Shown: piece by piece, positions 21,114 to 31,114 of the stretch
Position numbering within the stretch: the first letter of the stretch is position 1
How the letters are laid out: each line of letters starts with the position of its first letter
Assembly (NCBI GenBank): GCA_030848705.1
Contig: CM061243.1
Location: 12,301,044 to 12,365,043 of the forward strand
DNA: 64,000 nucleotides
Direction of reading: 5' to 3'
From: Heracleum sosnowskyi
Lineage: Eukaryota; Streptophyta; Magnoliopsida; Apiales; Apiaceae
The notes under the pieces: model-generated
Told to the model about the DNA's origin: nothing
Database searches by the model: none
The model's input: the letters and a program-made list of their open reading frames with translations, nothing else
Made by a program: the position numbers and the translations under genes

Positions 21114-21935
21114 CAGGGGTGTATACGGGTTGTTAAAATTGACCAACCCAATCCAAATCGACCTTTTTTCGTCCGATCCAAACCGAATTTTTTTAAACCG
21201 ATACGCATTTGGATTGAAAAACTATAAACCCGATTTAAATGGGTTGGGTATGGGTTTCGAGTTTTTTTAGCCGAACCAACCCAACCCGATTAAAAATAAT
21301 AAAGTTTAACTAAAAAATATGGATTGTTGAACTTAGGTTGCTCTCAGATGCATTTCTGTTGGTTTTTGTTTCATACATGTTGTTTCTCTAGTTTTTGTAT
21401 GGCTACATCAGGTTTTTCTATGAATCTGAAAGGAACTACACAGAATAGATAATAGATTCATACACATACATGCTTCTTATGTTGATTTTCTCCTAGTCAT
21501 TTTCTTGAATTCCCCATGGTGAAGCAGCTGAAATAACGGTGCTGTTGTATCTTTTAAGTCTGATATTTTACCTTTGTTTAATTAGCATCTAAACACCTGT
21601 TTAATGCATTTGGTATCTTTTATGTTATATGATGTTATACTAGTTTTGTCTCTAATAGGCTCATCAAAGCCAACCGACAACAAATGTTTGCAATGAAACA
21701 AATAAGAGTTTATTGGAAAGCTACTTGCATCAGCAAAAAATGGTTACTACTGAAAATATTAATATTTATTAACCCGATCACTCCGACCCGAACCAATCAA
21801 AACCGAAATACAATAAATGGGTTGGATTACGAATTTTATTTTTATGGGTTGGTTTTAAAATTTGCAAACCCGATTTAATTGGGTTGGGTTGTTAAATTCT
21901 CTTAACCCGCCCAGCCCGAACCGTGTACACCCCTA
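21114..21935. mobile_element. hAT-type MITE, 822 bp, 8-bp TSD
   Basis: Termini CAGGGGTGTATACGGGTT and, inverted at the right, TAGGGGTGTACACGGTTCG are flanked by the 8-bp duplication CTTTTTAG at 21106-21113 and 21936-21943. The 8-bp TSD and CAGGGGTG-type ends point to the hAT superfamily. Both ends consist of GGGTTGGGT/AACCCGA-rich sub-terminal sequence that can pair over a long stretch. There is no transposase ORF, so it is non-autonomous. It lies between the AIPISGQ and TKRLGSL exons of the RH10 pseudogene. Confidence 0.9.
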
Positions 21936-23151
21936 CTTTTTAGAGTATTTTCATCTTTATAGTAAGATAAAAGTTAAGATGAACTAACACACTGATTCTA
22001 ATATGCATGACAGACAAAAAGACTTGGATCTTTAAACAAGTTCAAGGCTGGGGAGTGTAATATTCTCATCTGCACTGATGTTGCAAGTAGAGGACTTGAT
22101 ATTCCTTCTGTGGATATGGTTATCAATTATGATATTCCAACAAACTCCAAGGTAAAAGACTTGAAGAATAATTTAATGACGGACTATTAAAATGTGCCAA
22201 TACTAAAGCTAAAGTTGCATCAAATTTGTAATGGAAGTTTTTTTGTTAAGAAATGACCATATGTTGCAAAGATCAACAGAATGCTGCATTTGTAATTCTG
22301 ATGATGCAATCAATCACAGGATTATATACATCGAGTGGGAAGAACTGCTCGTGCTGGACGATCTGGTGTTGCAATCTCGTTAGTGAATCAGTATGAGTTG
22401 GAGTGGTATTTACAGATAGAAAAGCTTATAGGTGGGTAGCTTGTTTAATGTTTGTGGCCTACTGTAGTTTTCCTGTCCTTTATTGCTGACATTTGTCTTC
22501 TAGGCAAGAAATTACCTGAATTTGAAGCTCAAGAGGAAGAAGTCTATCTACTGTCTGAACGGGTATCTGAAGCAAAAAGAATATCCATACATGTATAATT
22601 ATTCATGTGATGGTTATTGTGCTAAATTATTTTTCTGGTGTGCTCGCTGGAGTAACTATTCCTTTTTTTCATTTCAATTATAAATGTGACTGTAGTTGTA
22701 GTTCTTTTGTAAAATTTTAAAATTCTCAAAGCCTGGAATATGCATTTCTTATTATGAGGTCATCCAGTTACACTCTTCTTTGTGGCTAACCTAATTTGGG
22801 ATAATCTGCAGAAAATTAAGGAGGAAGGAGGGAACAAGAGAAGACGAAGCGGAGACGATGGTGAGGAGGAGATACAGAAATATATAGGTTCGAACAAGAA
22901 TGGGAAGTCTTCCAAAAAGACAAATCGAAAATAGTGCAAGTTTCGACTTTTGTGTAAACCAATTTTGGTAGGATTTAATTTCTTTGAAAAAGATAACTGG
23001 ATCAAAACAAAGGAACTCTAAGCTAATCTTTAATCCAGACTCATGTCATTGACAACAATCCGGATTGGGGGGCAACAATCAACCAAAATTTCTTCTAAGC
23101 AAAACAAGGTATTACGTGAATACTTCTACTCCCTCATCCAGAAAATCTGAA

Positions 23152-23169
23152 TAAGGGAGTGGGGGCAAA
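23152..23169 (+). other. Polypurine tract next to inverted LTR
   Basis: AATAAGGGAGTGGGGGCAAA ends directly at the LTR start TGATAGG (23170). A polypurine tract belongs 5' of the 3' LTR, so this LTR and its tract are in plus orientation, opposite to the element's gag-pol. Confidence 0.75.
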
Positions 23170-23870
23170 TGATAGGCTATAAGAACCCTGACTCCAAAAT
23201 CTAGTGCCTGAGCCCGGGCTCAGGACTCATTCAGACTCCGGGATGCAGCATGTTCGGTGGTACCAGAACCCTGACTCCCAAGCAGCCCTGACTCACTCCC
23301 CAAATCTTGACTTAGACAAACAAAGTTCTACAGATATTCAAGGGGGGATAAGCTCAAATGACGTATGATAAGATCGTCAACTATGACGTGGAAAATACAA
23401 GACGGTGTCAGAAATCACATCTGGCCACAATAGGGAATATCCAATGATTGGCACAATTATGTTCTATCTGAACCACACGCAGCAGGAGCCTGACACATGT
23501 CACCGCAATTCTCACCTGGACACATGTGACTCATCAACATCATCCAGGTGTCCCACCTACCTAGGATCCAACGCTCATGATTGTAGGTACCCCCCCTGAA
23601 CCATAATTATGGGCCTATAAATAGCCCAAGAAGGAAAGGTTTAGGGTTACACTCTCTCTCTCTCTACACAATCTATACACACACCCTCTATATTTAGATA
23701 TCTCTATAGTCTTATTCTCTCTTCAAAAGTCATCACTTACTCTCACGCCGGAGGCGCCGCCAGGGTCCAAACCCCCCTCCGGTGTTGTTTTGCAGACACC
23801 CAACGGCAGCAACACCGCATCCGGGCGTGGGAACGGCCGGAAAGGGCTAGATCGGGACTTGGAGTTATCA
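23170..23870 (+). repeat. LTR of gypsy element 1, inverted copy (701 bp)
   Basis: The LTR starts TGATAGGCTATAAG and ends GGACTTGGAGTTATCA. A TATA box (TATAAATAG, 23616-23624) lies in the expected place, followed by a CT-rich leader. It matches the reverse complement of 28430-29128. At 23870 the precise CA terminus abuts RNase H coding sequence that runs on the other strand. Confidence 0.9.
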
Positions 23871-26800
23871 TTGCGAGAAGAGCCTCATATTCCGCCTGAT
23901 TGTTGGTTGCTTGGAATTCAAATCCAATCGCTTGCTTTATCTTGAATCCATCTGGACTCTTGAGTATGAGCCCGACTCCAGATCTCTCACTTGTTGACGA
24001 GCCATCTACATGCAACATCCAGGTTTCATGATCGGGTGTGGACTCCTCCCCGGGTTCTGTCTCCATAGAAATGTGAACAGGTTCGGGGAAAGAACATTCC
24101 ACAATAAAATCGGCTAGAGCCTGGGCCTTGATAGATGTTCTTGGGACGAAAGTGAGGGAGAATTGGCTTAGCTCAACAGCCCAATTAACTAATCTCCCCG
24201 AGATATCAGGTTTGTGAATGATTTTTCGGAGTGGTTGATCAGTGATTACCTTAATTTTCCTCCCTTGGAAGTAGTGTCTCAGCTTTCGGGATGCAGTGAC
24301 CAGAGCAAAAGCAAATTTTTCTAGGTTCGATTAGCGTGTTTCAGCATCTTTGAGCACTTGGCTTACATAGTAAACTGGTGTTTGGTGACCATCGCAATCC
24401 CGGACGAGGGCCGCCCCCACAGCCAGGGTTCCTGCGGACAGGTAAAGGCTTAGAGGTTCCCCGGGCTCGGGCTTGGTTAGGATTGGTGGTGCTGCCAGAT
24501 ATTCCTTGAGTGATTCGAAAGATTGTTGACAGTCCGGGCTCCAGACAATATCCTTTTTTGTGTGCTCCTTTTAGCAAATTGAAGAAAGGTAAACAACGCT
24601 CAGCGAGTTTAGGAATAAACCTTCGCAATGCTGCCAAAGATCCAGCTAGATTTTGTATGTCTCTCTGAGTCCTGGGTGCTTGCATCTCAGTAATGGCTTT
24701 GATTTTTTCCGGGTTGGCTTCAATTCCCCTCTGGCTAATCATGAAGCCCAAGAATTTTCCAGCTCCCACCCCGAAAGTGCATTTCTCCGGATTAAGTTTC
24801 ATCTTTTGCTTTCTCAGGTTGTCAAAACACTCCTTTAGATCAGAAATGTGGTCTTGGACAATTGTGGATTTTGCTATCATGTCATCGACGTAGGATTCTA
24901 AGTTTCTCCCCAGCTGACTTTTGAAAATTTCAACCATGGCTCTTTGGTAAGTAGATCCAGCATTCCTCAATCCAAAAGGCATGAGTTTGTAGGCGTAGAC
25001 TGCCCGGTGTGTTATGAAGGTTGTCTTAGCTATATCAGTCGGGTTCATCTTTATCTGGTTGTATCCGGAGAAAGCATCCATGAAGCTGAGCATGACATGC
25101 CCAGCTGTGGCATCAATGAGCTGGTCAATGCTGGGAAGCGGGTATGGGTCTTTGGGGCATGCAACATTTAGGTCAGTGTAATCCACACACATTCGCCATT
25201 TTCCATTTGGTTTCTTGACTAGAACAACATTAGCTAGCCACTCCGGGTACTTTATTTCACATATGATATCGGCTTTGAGTAGTTTTTATACTTCTTCATC
25301 AATTGCCTTCTGCCTTTCAGGGGCGAAGTTTCTTCGTTTTTGTTTAACAGGTTTCTTTCTTGGGTCTACGTCTAGGCCGTACATTGCCACAGATTCCTGG
25401 AGCCCGGGCATATCATCCGGGCTCCATGCGAATACATCAGCATACTCTCGGAGTAACTCAGTGAGTTCCTTCTTGAATACAGTATCCAAACTCGTCTCAA
25501 TCTTGACTTTTTTATCCGGGTTCCCTTCCTCCAATTCTATAGATTCGAGCTCAATAGCAGCCTCTACTTTTCCCATTTCTGCCTTAGAAACATACTGTTG
25601 AACTCGGGCTTGCATAACCTGGTCAAGGTAAATTTGGGTTGGGTTTTCAATGTTTTGAACCTCCTTCCCGGGCTCCTTCTTTTGATTGTACCTGTGCTTC
25701 TTTCTGCTTAGATTTTTCTGGTAAGAACTTGCTTTTCTTTTATTCTCGGGGCCAGTTTCAGCCATGACTAAAGCCTGCCCATAGCACCGGCTAGCCATGT
25801 CATAGTCTCCTCGGACTTCGCCAATTCCACTGGGAGTGGGAAATTTGAATTTGAGGTGGGGTGTTGAGGTTATGGCTTGGAGCTTTGTCAAGGCCGACCT
25901 TCCCAAAATGACATTATAGGAGGAGGGAGTGTTGATGATGTAGAATTTAACCAAGTTGGTAACCTGCTTCGAGAAAGTGCCAAACAGGACTGGGAGATAT
26001 AGGGTTCCCTGGATTGGAACCAAGTTGTTCCCGAATCCGTAGAGAGGGTCTTCCCTGCAGTCATTCATCTTCACACTTCCCAGCTGCATTCGATCCATGG
26101 TGTGTTTGAACAAGATGTTAACAGAAGAGTCGTTATCAACCAGGACTCTTCTGACCTCATTATCAGCTATATCAAGAGTTACCACAAGGGCTTCATTGTG
26201 GTTTGGGTTGATTCCTTCAAAGTCATCCTTGCTGAAGCTTATCACTTGCTCTGGACAAATTTGAACCATCATTATTTCATCCCCCGAGCTCGGGCTCCTT
26301 GGAGGTGAGTTAGATCCACCCATCACAACGTTCACAACATTTTTTTCTTTACTGGACCCTTCCCCCCTTTCAGCAGTTCTCCGGGCTATATACTGGCCCA
26401 TATTCCCTTTCTTGATTTGGTATTCGACAAAGAACTTGAGAGATAAGCAATTTTCAGTTGTGTGCCCGTGAGTTTCATGATAGTCACAATGTTTGTGAAC
26501 TGATCTGTTTTCCGGTGCAGTGACCATGGGCTTGGGAGGGTAGTAGAAGGGCTTGTCTCTTACTTCTTTTAGGATATCAGCTCGAGCCCGGTTGAGGGGA
26601 GTCCAGTTTGGCTCAGGTCTGGGCTCGGGCTTTGGTTTAGGCTGTCCGGGCTCTCTCCTTTGATTGGAGTCCGGGGTTGAGGTTGGCAAAGCGAGCTGAG
26701 AGCTCTGAATGTAGTTGCTTTGTCTGTTGGGTTTGAATTTCTTATCTTGATGGTTGTAGTTGTTTTTTGGTGGATCTTGAATCCGGGCTGGAGATATGCC

Positions 26801-28036
26801 CTGCCTAGTCATCCTCATTGCTTGGAGGACATCGGTTTCTTTGATGAACTTGGCGGCCATTGCATAGGCTGCCGCCAGGCTCTGAGGCTCTTTATGGATG
26901 AGGTACAGGACATACCTCTCATTGTTATCAGGATCCAGGTTTCTTCTAAAAATTGTCAGAGCCTCCCGCTCATCTAGGTTGGTTATGTTGTTAATAGCTT
27001 CTTGAAATCTTTTCATATAAGCGGAGAGGGCTTCACCCCGGGCTTGCCTGACTGTTTCAAGATGGCACATGTGCATCTCATGAGTCTTGTTTGCCCGGAA
27101 GCGTTTGATAAATGCGTCACGGAACTGCTTCCAGCTGTGGATGCTGCGAGATGGTATCCGGTTGAACCACCTCTGAGCCCCGGATTTGAGTGTGGAAGCA
27201 AAGAACCTGCACTTTGTTAGATCATTGTAATAATAAATCATGGCTATTTGTTCAAAATAATTCACATGCTCTTCGGGATCATCCAAACCATTGAAGGACT
27301 CGAAGTTATAATGCTTAATGTTTCTCTGCCTTGGCGTTGCCTCCAAGGAGTAACTGAATGGTGTAAGAGTGTCCCCAATGTCAAGCCCAGAATCTTGGCC
27401 GACTTTTCTTTGCAACTCCTGTATCATGTTCAACAGGTCCTCCCTAGGTTCATCCTCATCTGAGATTATTTCTGGACTTGGAGCCCGGGTTCTCCTCTTT
27501 TCAGAGGTTTTGCCAAGAATCCGGGCTTCCTCCTCCTGGATTCTTTTCTGGACCCTTAGATCGAGTATGTCCTGTTCTTCCGCTTGAATCTTTTCTCGCA
27601 TCTCGGCTAGCCTTTTAAGCTTTTCGACATCCTCATCATGGTTTCGGCTGTGAGCCCGGTGAGATCTCCTTTCGGTGTCTTTGTTCTTTTCTCCAATCCG
27701 GTCAAAAACAGATCTAGAGCGGTGGGATCCTTCAGGGTGATGAGAGTTCTCACACTGGTCTTGCTCTTTGTTCCGGGTTTGATTGTATAACCGGATTGCT
27801 TCAGCAACCTGTTCGCCAGTCAGGTTCTCCATCTGACCGGGCTCAAGAGCAAGGTCAGTATATTTGTATTTGTTTACCTCTATGTTTACCCAGGCATCTC
27901 CTGGCCGGAGTACCTGAGAAGCCAAAGTCAGGACTGGAGGTAACTGGTGACCAGCCTGACCAGGGTTCGGGACAATGGGATCCTGGGTTGGGTTGCTTGG
28001 GGTGTGTCTGTTCGTGCTCTTACTCCCACGAGCCAT
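23871..28036 (-). pseudogene. gag-pol polyprotein of gypsy element 1 (broken)
   Basis: The minus-strand frame opens at 28036 (MARGSKSTNRHTP) and runs through gag (capsid block with FNRIPSRSIHSW), a CCHC-like knuckle (CDYHETHGHTTENC) and a retroviral-type protease (VDNDSSVNIL, with D where G is usual). An in-frame TAA follows at 25286-25288. RT continues (MCVDYTDLN, SFMDAFSGYNQIK, YVDDM). A frameshift lies near 24550-24562 and a TAA replaces the Y of ETRYSN at 24331-24333. A second, archaeal-type RNase H begins (LHVDGSSTSERSG) and ends at NNQAEYEALLA, where the inverted LTR cuts in. Dual RNase H is a hallmark of the Tat lineage. The rest of aRNH and the integrase are missing. The element could not make functional enzymes. 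Confidence 0.85.
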
Positions 28037-28410
28037 GATTCACACAAACAGATGTATATGGTTCTTTATGACAAAAAATTGAAGCAACTTCAACAACAAA
28101 GTAGCCTGGGTTTTATAACTAGATTTCAGTTGGGTTGGGTGACAATGTATGCACGTATTTCTGGGCTATCAATCTCAATAAACAAGAAAACTGGGTTTTT
28201 TGAATAGATCTAAACAATATAGATCTAAGAAAGAACTAAAGCACGCAAGCAAGACTAACAAGATTTGGGCTAAATAAGGCTAAAAACATGCATACATTGT
28301 AAAAATGGGCTAAAGAATTCATTTTCATGGTTAAAAAGAAAAGGTTGGTTTAGATTTTACTGGGTTTGAAGATGGTGAGTCTAGCGGCTCCGTGACCATA
28401 AGACTGGGTT

Positions 28411-28428
28411 CCCCTCCTTCTAGCGCCA
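28411..28428 (-). other. Primer binding site of gypsy element 1
   Basis: On the minus strand TGGCGCTAGAAGGAGGGG starts one base after the LTR's terminal CA. TGGCGC-type primer sites are common in plant gypsy elements; the tRNA was not identified. Confidence 0.7.
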
Positions 28429-28429
28429 A

Positions 28430-29128
28430 TGATAACTCCAAGTCCCGATCTAGCCCTTTCCAGCCGTTCCCACGCCCGGATGCGGTGTTGCTGTCGTTGG
28501 GTGTCTGCAAAACAACACCGGAGGGGGGTTTGGACCCTGGCGGCGCCTCCGGCGTGAGAGTAAGTGATGGCTTTTGAAGAGAGAATAAGACTATAGAGAT
28601 ATCTAAATATGGAGGGTGTGTGTATAGATTGTGTAAAGAGAGAGTGTGTAACCCTAAACCTGTCCTTCTTGGGCTATTTATAGGCCCAAAATTAGGGTTC
28701 AGGGGGGTACCTGCAATCATGAGCGTTGGATCCTAGGTAGGTGGGGCACCTGGATGATGTTGATGGGTCACATGTGTCCAAGTGAGAATTGTGGTGACAT
28801 GTGACAGGCCCCTGCTGGCGTGTGGTTCAGATAGGACATAATTGTGCCAATCATTGGATATTCCCTATTGTGGCCAGATGTGATTTCTGACACCGTCTTG
28901 TATTTTCCACGTCATAGTTGACGATCTTATCATACGTCATTTGAGTTTATCCCCCCTTGAATATCTGTAGAACTTTGTTTGCCTAAGTTAAGATTTGGGG
29001 AGTGAGTCAGGGCTGCTTGGGAATCAGGGTTCTGGTACCACCGAACATGCTGCATCTCGAAGTCTGAGTGATTCCTGAGCCCGAGCTCAAGCACTAGATT
29101 TTGGAGTCAGGACTCTTATAGCCTATCA
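28430..29128 (-). repeat. 5' LTR of gypsy element 1 (699 bp)
   Basis: Read on the minus strand it begins TGATAGGCTATAAG and ends GAGTTATCA. A TATA box (TATAAATAG) lies at 28674-28682. It is followed by the PBS and a short leader before gag at 28036. Short reading frames inside it are not genes. Confidence 0.9.
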
Positions 29129-29947
29129 ATTACTATATGATAATTATAAACAAAATTTATAGCTAAAATACCTTCATGTGCACTAGTAATAGTCTAGCTA
29201 ATTTACGGTACTTGTACACTAACTAATCACAATTAAAGTGATAAAATAAAGTGATAAATTTAATCAAAGGGATACATATGTTATTATATATGACAATCAA
29301 ATATTAATCAGCAAATATATAAATATACATAAATAAAATATATGTATATATATAAGTAGCAAATAAACTCTAGCCAAAGGGAAATCCTTTGACTAGACAC
29401 TATTATAAAAAGAACATCTAACCGAAGACATCCCTTATTAGATTCCTAATTAAATAAAAGATAAATAAAAATTAACAAAACTTATATTGTATATATGAAT
29501 TTTGAGACTATCCTCCAATGTTACTACAAATTTATCCAATAACTCACAATTGAAAGAGTGGAAAAATTAAGAAACCACTAAAATAAATTTCGTATATTAA
29601 TAATATATGAATGGTTTTAGTAACAAATTAAAACTTGACTAAAGATTAGCTAGAGAAAGTCAACATCAAAATTTAATGACAAAAGTAAAATAAGACCTAA
29701 AATTTAGCTAGAAACGGATGTCTTAATTAGCTAATAAATTATATTAATATCGTAACCGAAAAATTAAACAACCTCCACAAATGAAATTTAGCAGTCAATA
29801 TATAGCTACAAAATTACATCTTAAAGGCACAATACATGCCATCAATCATGGCCTCGGATGAACGGTACTAATTCATGGTACAAAAAATTTACTAAAAGAT
29901 GAAAATTATGCATGAAACAAATATTCCAAAAATTATACAAATTACTG
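29129..29947. other. AT-rich sequence without recognisable gene
   Basis: No ORF, terminal repeat or domain can be supported. Some microsatellite-like TATA runs occur near 29320-29360. The 5-bp flank of the gypsy LTR (ATTAC) was not matched convincingly on the other side. Confidence 0.4.
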
Positions 29948-30472
29948 TACTACCAAAAATTATATGATCCGTTGGATTATAAAACTATAGATATTCAAAT
30001 AGATGAGGGCCGTTAGATATAATATTAAAAATTGTATTTGATTAATAATATGATAGTATTTAAATACTAAAAGGTGTATTTTGATAATTTAAACTAATTA
30101 TAAATTGGTTTTATATATTAAATAGAAATATTTATGTAAAAATTCGTAATGATCTTTTATCTTTAGTTTATGGATAGTTCCAGTTATATAATAATTATTA
30201 AACCATCATTAAATTAAAGATAATTTTGTTAGTTTCGCGTGGGCTGTAAAATCGTTCAAATCTGTTGTCTAAAAATCAAGATATAGCCCAAACAGTAAAA
30301 TGATTATCTAAATTTTAATAAATAATTTTTTTATTATTGTAGCACCAATTTAATTTTTTTTCCTAATTCTTTTAAATTTATAAATTCTATGTTTATTTCA
30401 ATAAAATATTAAAATCAATTTAAGAAAAAATTAAAATCGATCTGGTCCGTGTACGATCACTATACGACCAAA
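29948..30472 (+). repeat. Repeat X, left arm, part 1 (upstream of Helitron H1)
   Basis: It matches the reverse complement of about 50570-51310 over its full length, starting at ATATGATCCGTT and ending at CACTATACGACCAAA. It is split from its continuation at 46997 by Helitron H1. Related, more diverged copies lie at 47500-47940, 48150-48660 and 49640-49980. It is non-coding; origin unknown, possibly an old Helitron or foldback repeat. Confidence 0.75.
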
Positions 30473-30571
30473 TCTATACTATATTATTAGAGCCGAAACA
30501 TTAAAAGTTTTGGTTTTCGGTTTTCGGACAGTTTTTGGTTTTCGGTCATTTATTCTATTTAATAAATAATA

Positions 30572-30576
30572 ATAAT
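30572..30576 (+). repeat. Target site duplication of gypsy element 2, left
   Basis: ATAAT directly precedes the LTR start TGATATGG and is repeated at 42171-42175 after the 3' LTR. Five bases is the expected length for Ty3/gypsy. Confidence 0.85.
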
Positions 30577-31081
30577 TGATATGGTCAGAAAAGTAATTAT
30601 AGAAATATAATTGACTGGTCAAACAAAAGGTCGATATTTAAGGACCGACACCCTAATTATTCATTAATTTCGTAATTAATGAGTAGGGGAAATATACAGC
30701 TCATGAAAAGAGCCTTGATTATGGAAAATTAGTCAAAGAAGGATCTGGAATCCCAATTAAAGGCAATCAATGAGTCGTAACCTTTATCCACAAGGAAACG
30801 AATTCTTCAGCAAGAAATACAATACTTATCCAATATCAAAAAGAAGACTTATCCGTTAAGTCTCCCAAACATACCATAAATACTAGGCTCCAGACGCCTA
30901 TATAAGGTCCCTGATCCTACAATCAGAACTACGTCTTTGGCTTGATTCTCAATAACGATTTGAGATACGTAGGCATCTTGTGAGGACCGATTTAGTCCGG
31001 AAACACGAGTGCAGCCATTAAAGCTCGAAGCTCATTAAACCTTAGCATTAATTACACAAGCACGTTTTTTAATCCACAACA
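30577..31081 (+). repeat. 5' LTR of gypsy element 2 (505 bp)
   Basis: TGATATGGTC..AATCCACAACA. The TATA box TATATAA is at 30899-30905, so transcription should start about 30 bases downstream. It differs from the 3' LTR at one G/A in the GTAGGGG(A/G)AATAT stretch and one G/A in TGAG(G/A)ACCG. Confidence 0.95.
30899..30905 (+). promoter_or_regulatory. TATA box of gypsy element 2 LTR promoter
   Basis: TATATAA in the LTR, followed within about 40 bases by a plausible start region, marks the U3/R border. The same box occurs at 41988-41994 in the 3' LTR. Confidence 0.6.
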
Positions 31082-31083
31082 TT

Positions 31084-31100
31084 TGGCGCCGTCTGTGGGA
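31084..31100 (+). other. Primer binding site of gypsy element 2
   Basis: TGGCGCCGTCTGTGGGA starts two bases after the 5' LTR's terminal CA. This is a common primer site in plant Tat elements. Confidence 0.85.
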
Positions 31101-31114
31101 AGACAACATCAACC

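Larger units (their letters stand above)
19887..22934 (+). pseudogene. RH10: DEAD-box RNA helicase 10 (RH10/DDX47-like) pseudogene
   Basis: Exon pieces of an RH10-type nucleolar helicase appear in order: 19994-20091 (GKDLIGLAQT.. and FYACVLSPTR in two frames), 20435-20476 (VQKLQRACLRNPVK), 20893 to about 21018 (DCYLIYILTEMS.. RFLALVLRNLGFRAIPISGQ), 22014-22151 (TKRLGSLNKFKAG.. DVASRGLDIPSVD), 22320-22431 (DYIHRVGRTARAGRSG), 22504-22592 and 22812-22934 (basic C-terminus, TAG). The Walker A residues GSGKT are deleted (LAQTGAF), the DEAD-box (motif II) and SAT exons are absent, and frameshifts occur near 20060 and 20930 (about 13 bases lost). The last four exons (22014-22934) are still open with good splice sites. 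A hAT MITE and a poly-C duplication sit in introns. Confidence 0.85.
23041..29128 (-). mobile_element. Decayed Tat-type Ty3/gypsy element with inverted LTRs
   Basis: The internal region runs on the minus strand from the PBS at 28428 to the second RNase H near 23871, where it stops abruptly. The 5' LTR (28430-29128) is in the expected minus orientation. The other LTR (23170-23870) is in plus orientation with its own polypurine tract to its left, so the 3' end of the element is inverted and the integrase region is gone. The two LTRs differ at many sites (eight in the first 85 bases, fewer elsewhere), so the element is old. The left boundary is not exact: element-like sequence begins somewhere between the RH10 stop (22934) and about 23041. 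No clear TSD was found. Confidence 0.8.

Noticed and set aside
22990..23170. Target duplication for gypsy element 1 (ATTAC seen near 23111 and at 29129)
   Set aside because: The left ATTAC lies inside element-like sequence and five-base matches occur by chance in AT-rich DNA.
23170..23870. Independent solo LTR in plus orientation
   Set aside because: A polypurine tract lies directly to its left and it joins the other element at the exact LTR end without a duplication, so an inverted end of the same element is more likely. Not fully excluded.
28331..28720. 129-codon minus-strand ORF as a gene
   Set aside because: It falls across the LTR and leader of gypsy element 1. It is not conserved coding sequence.
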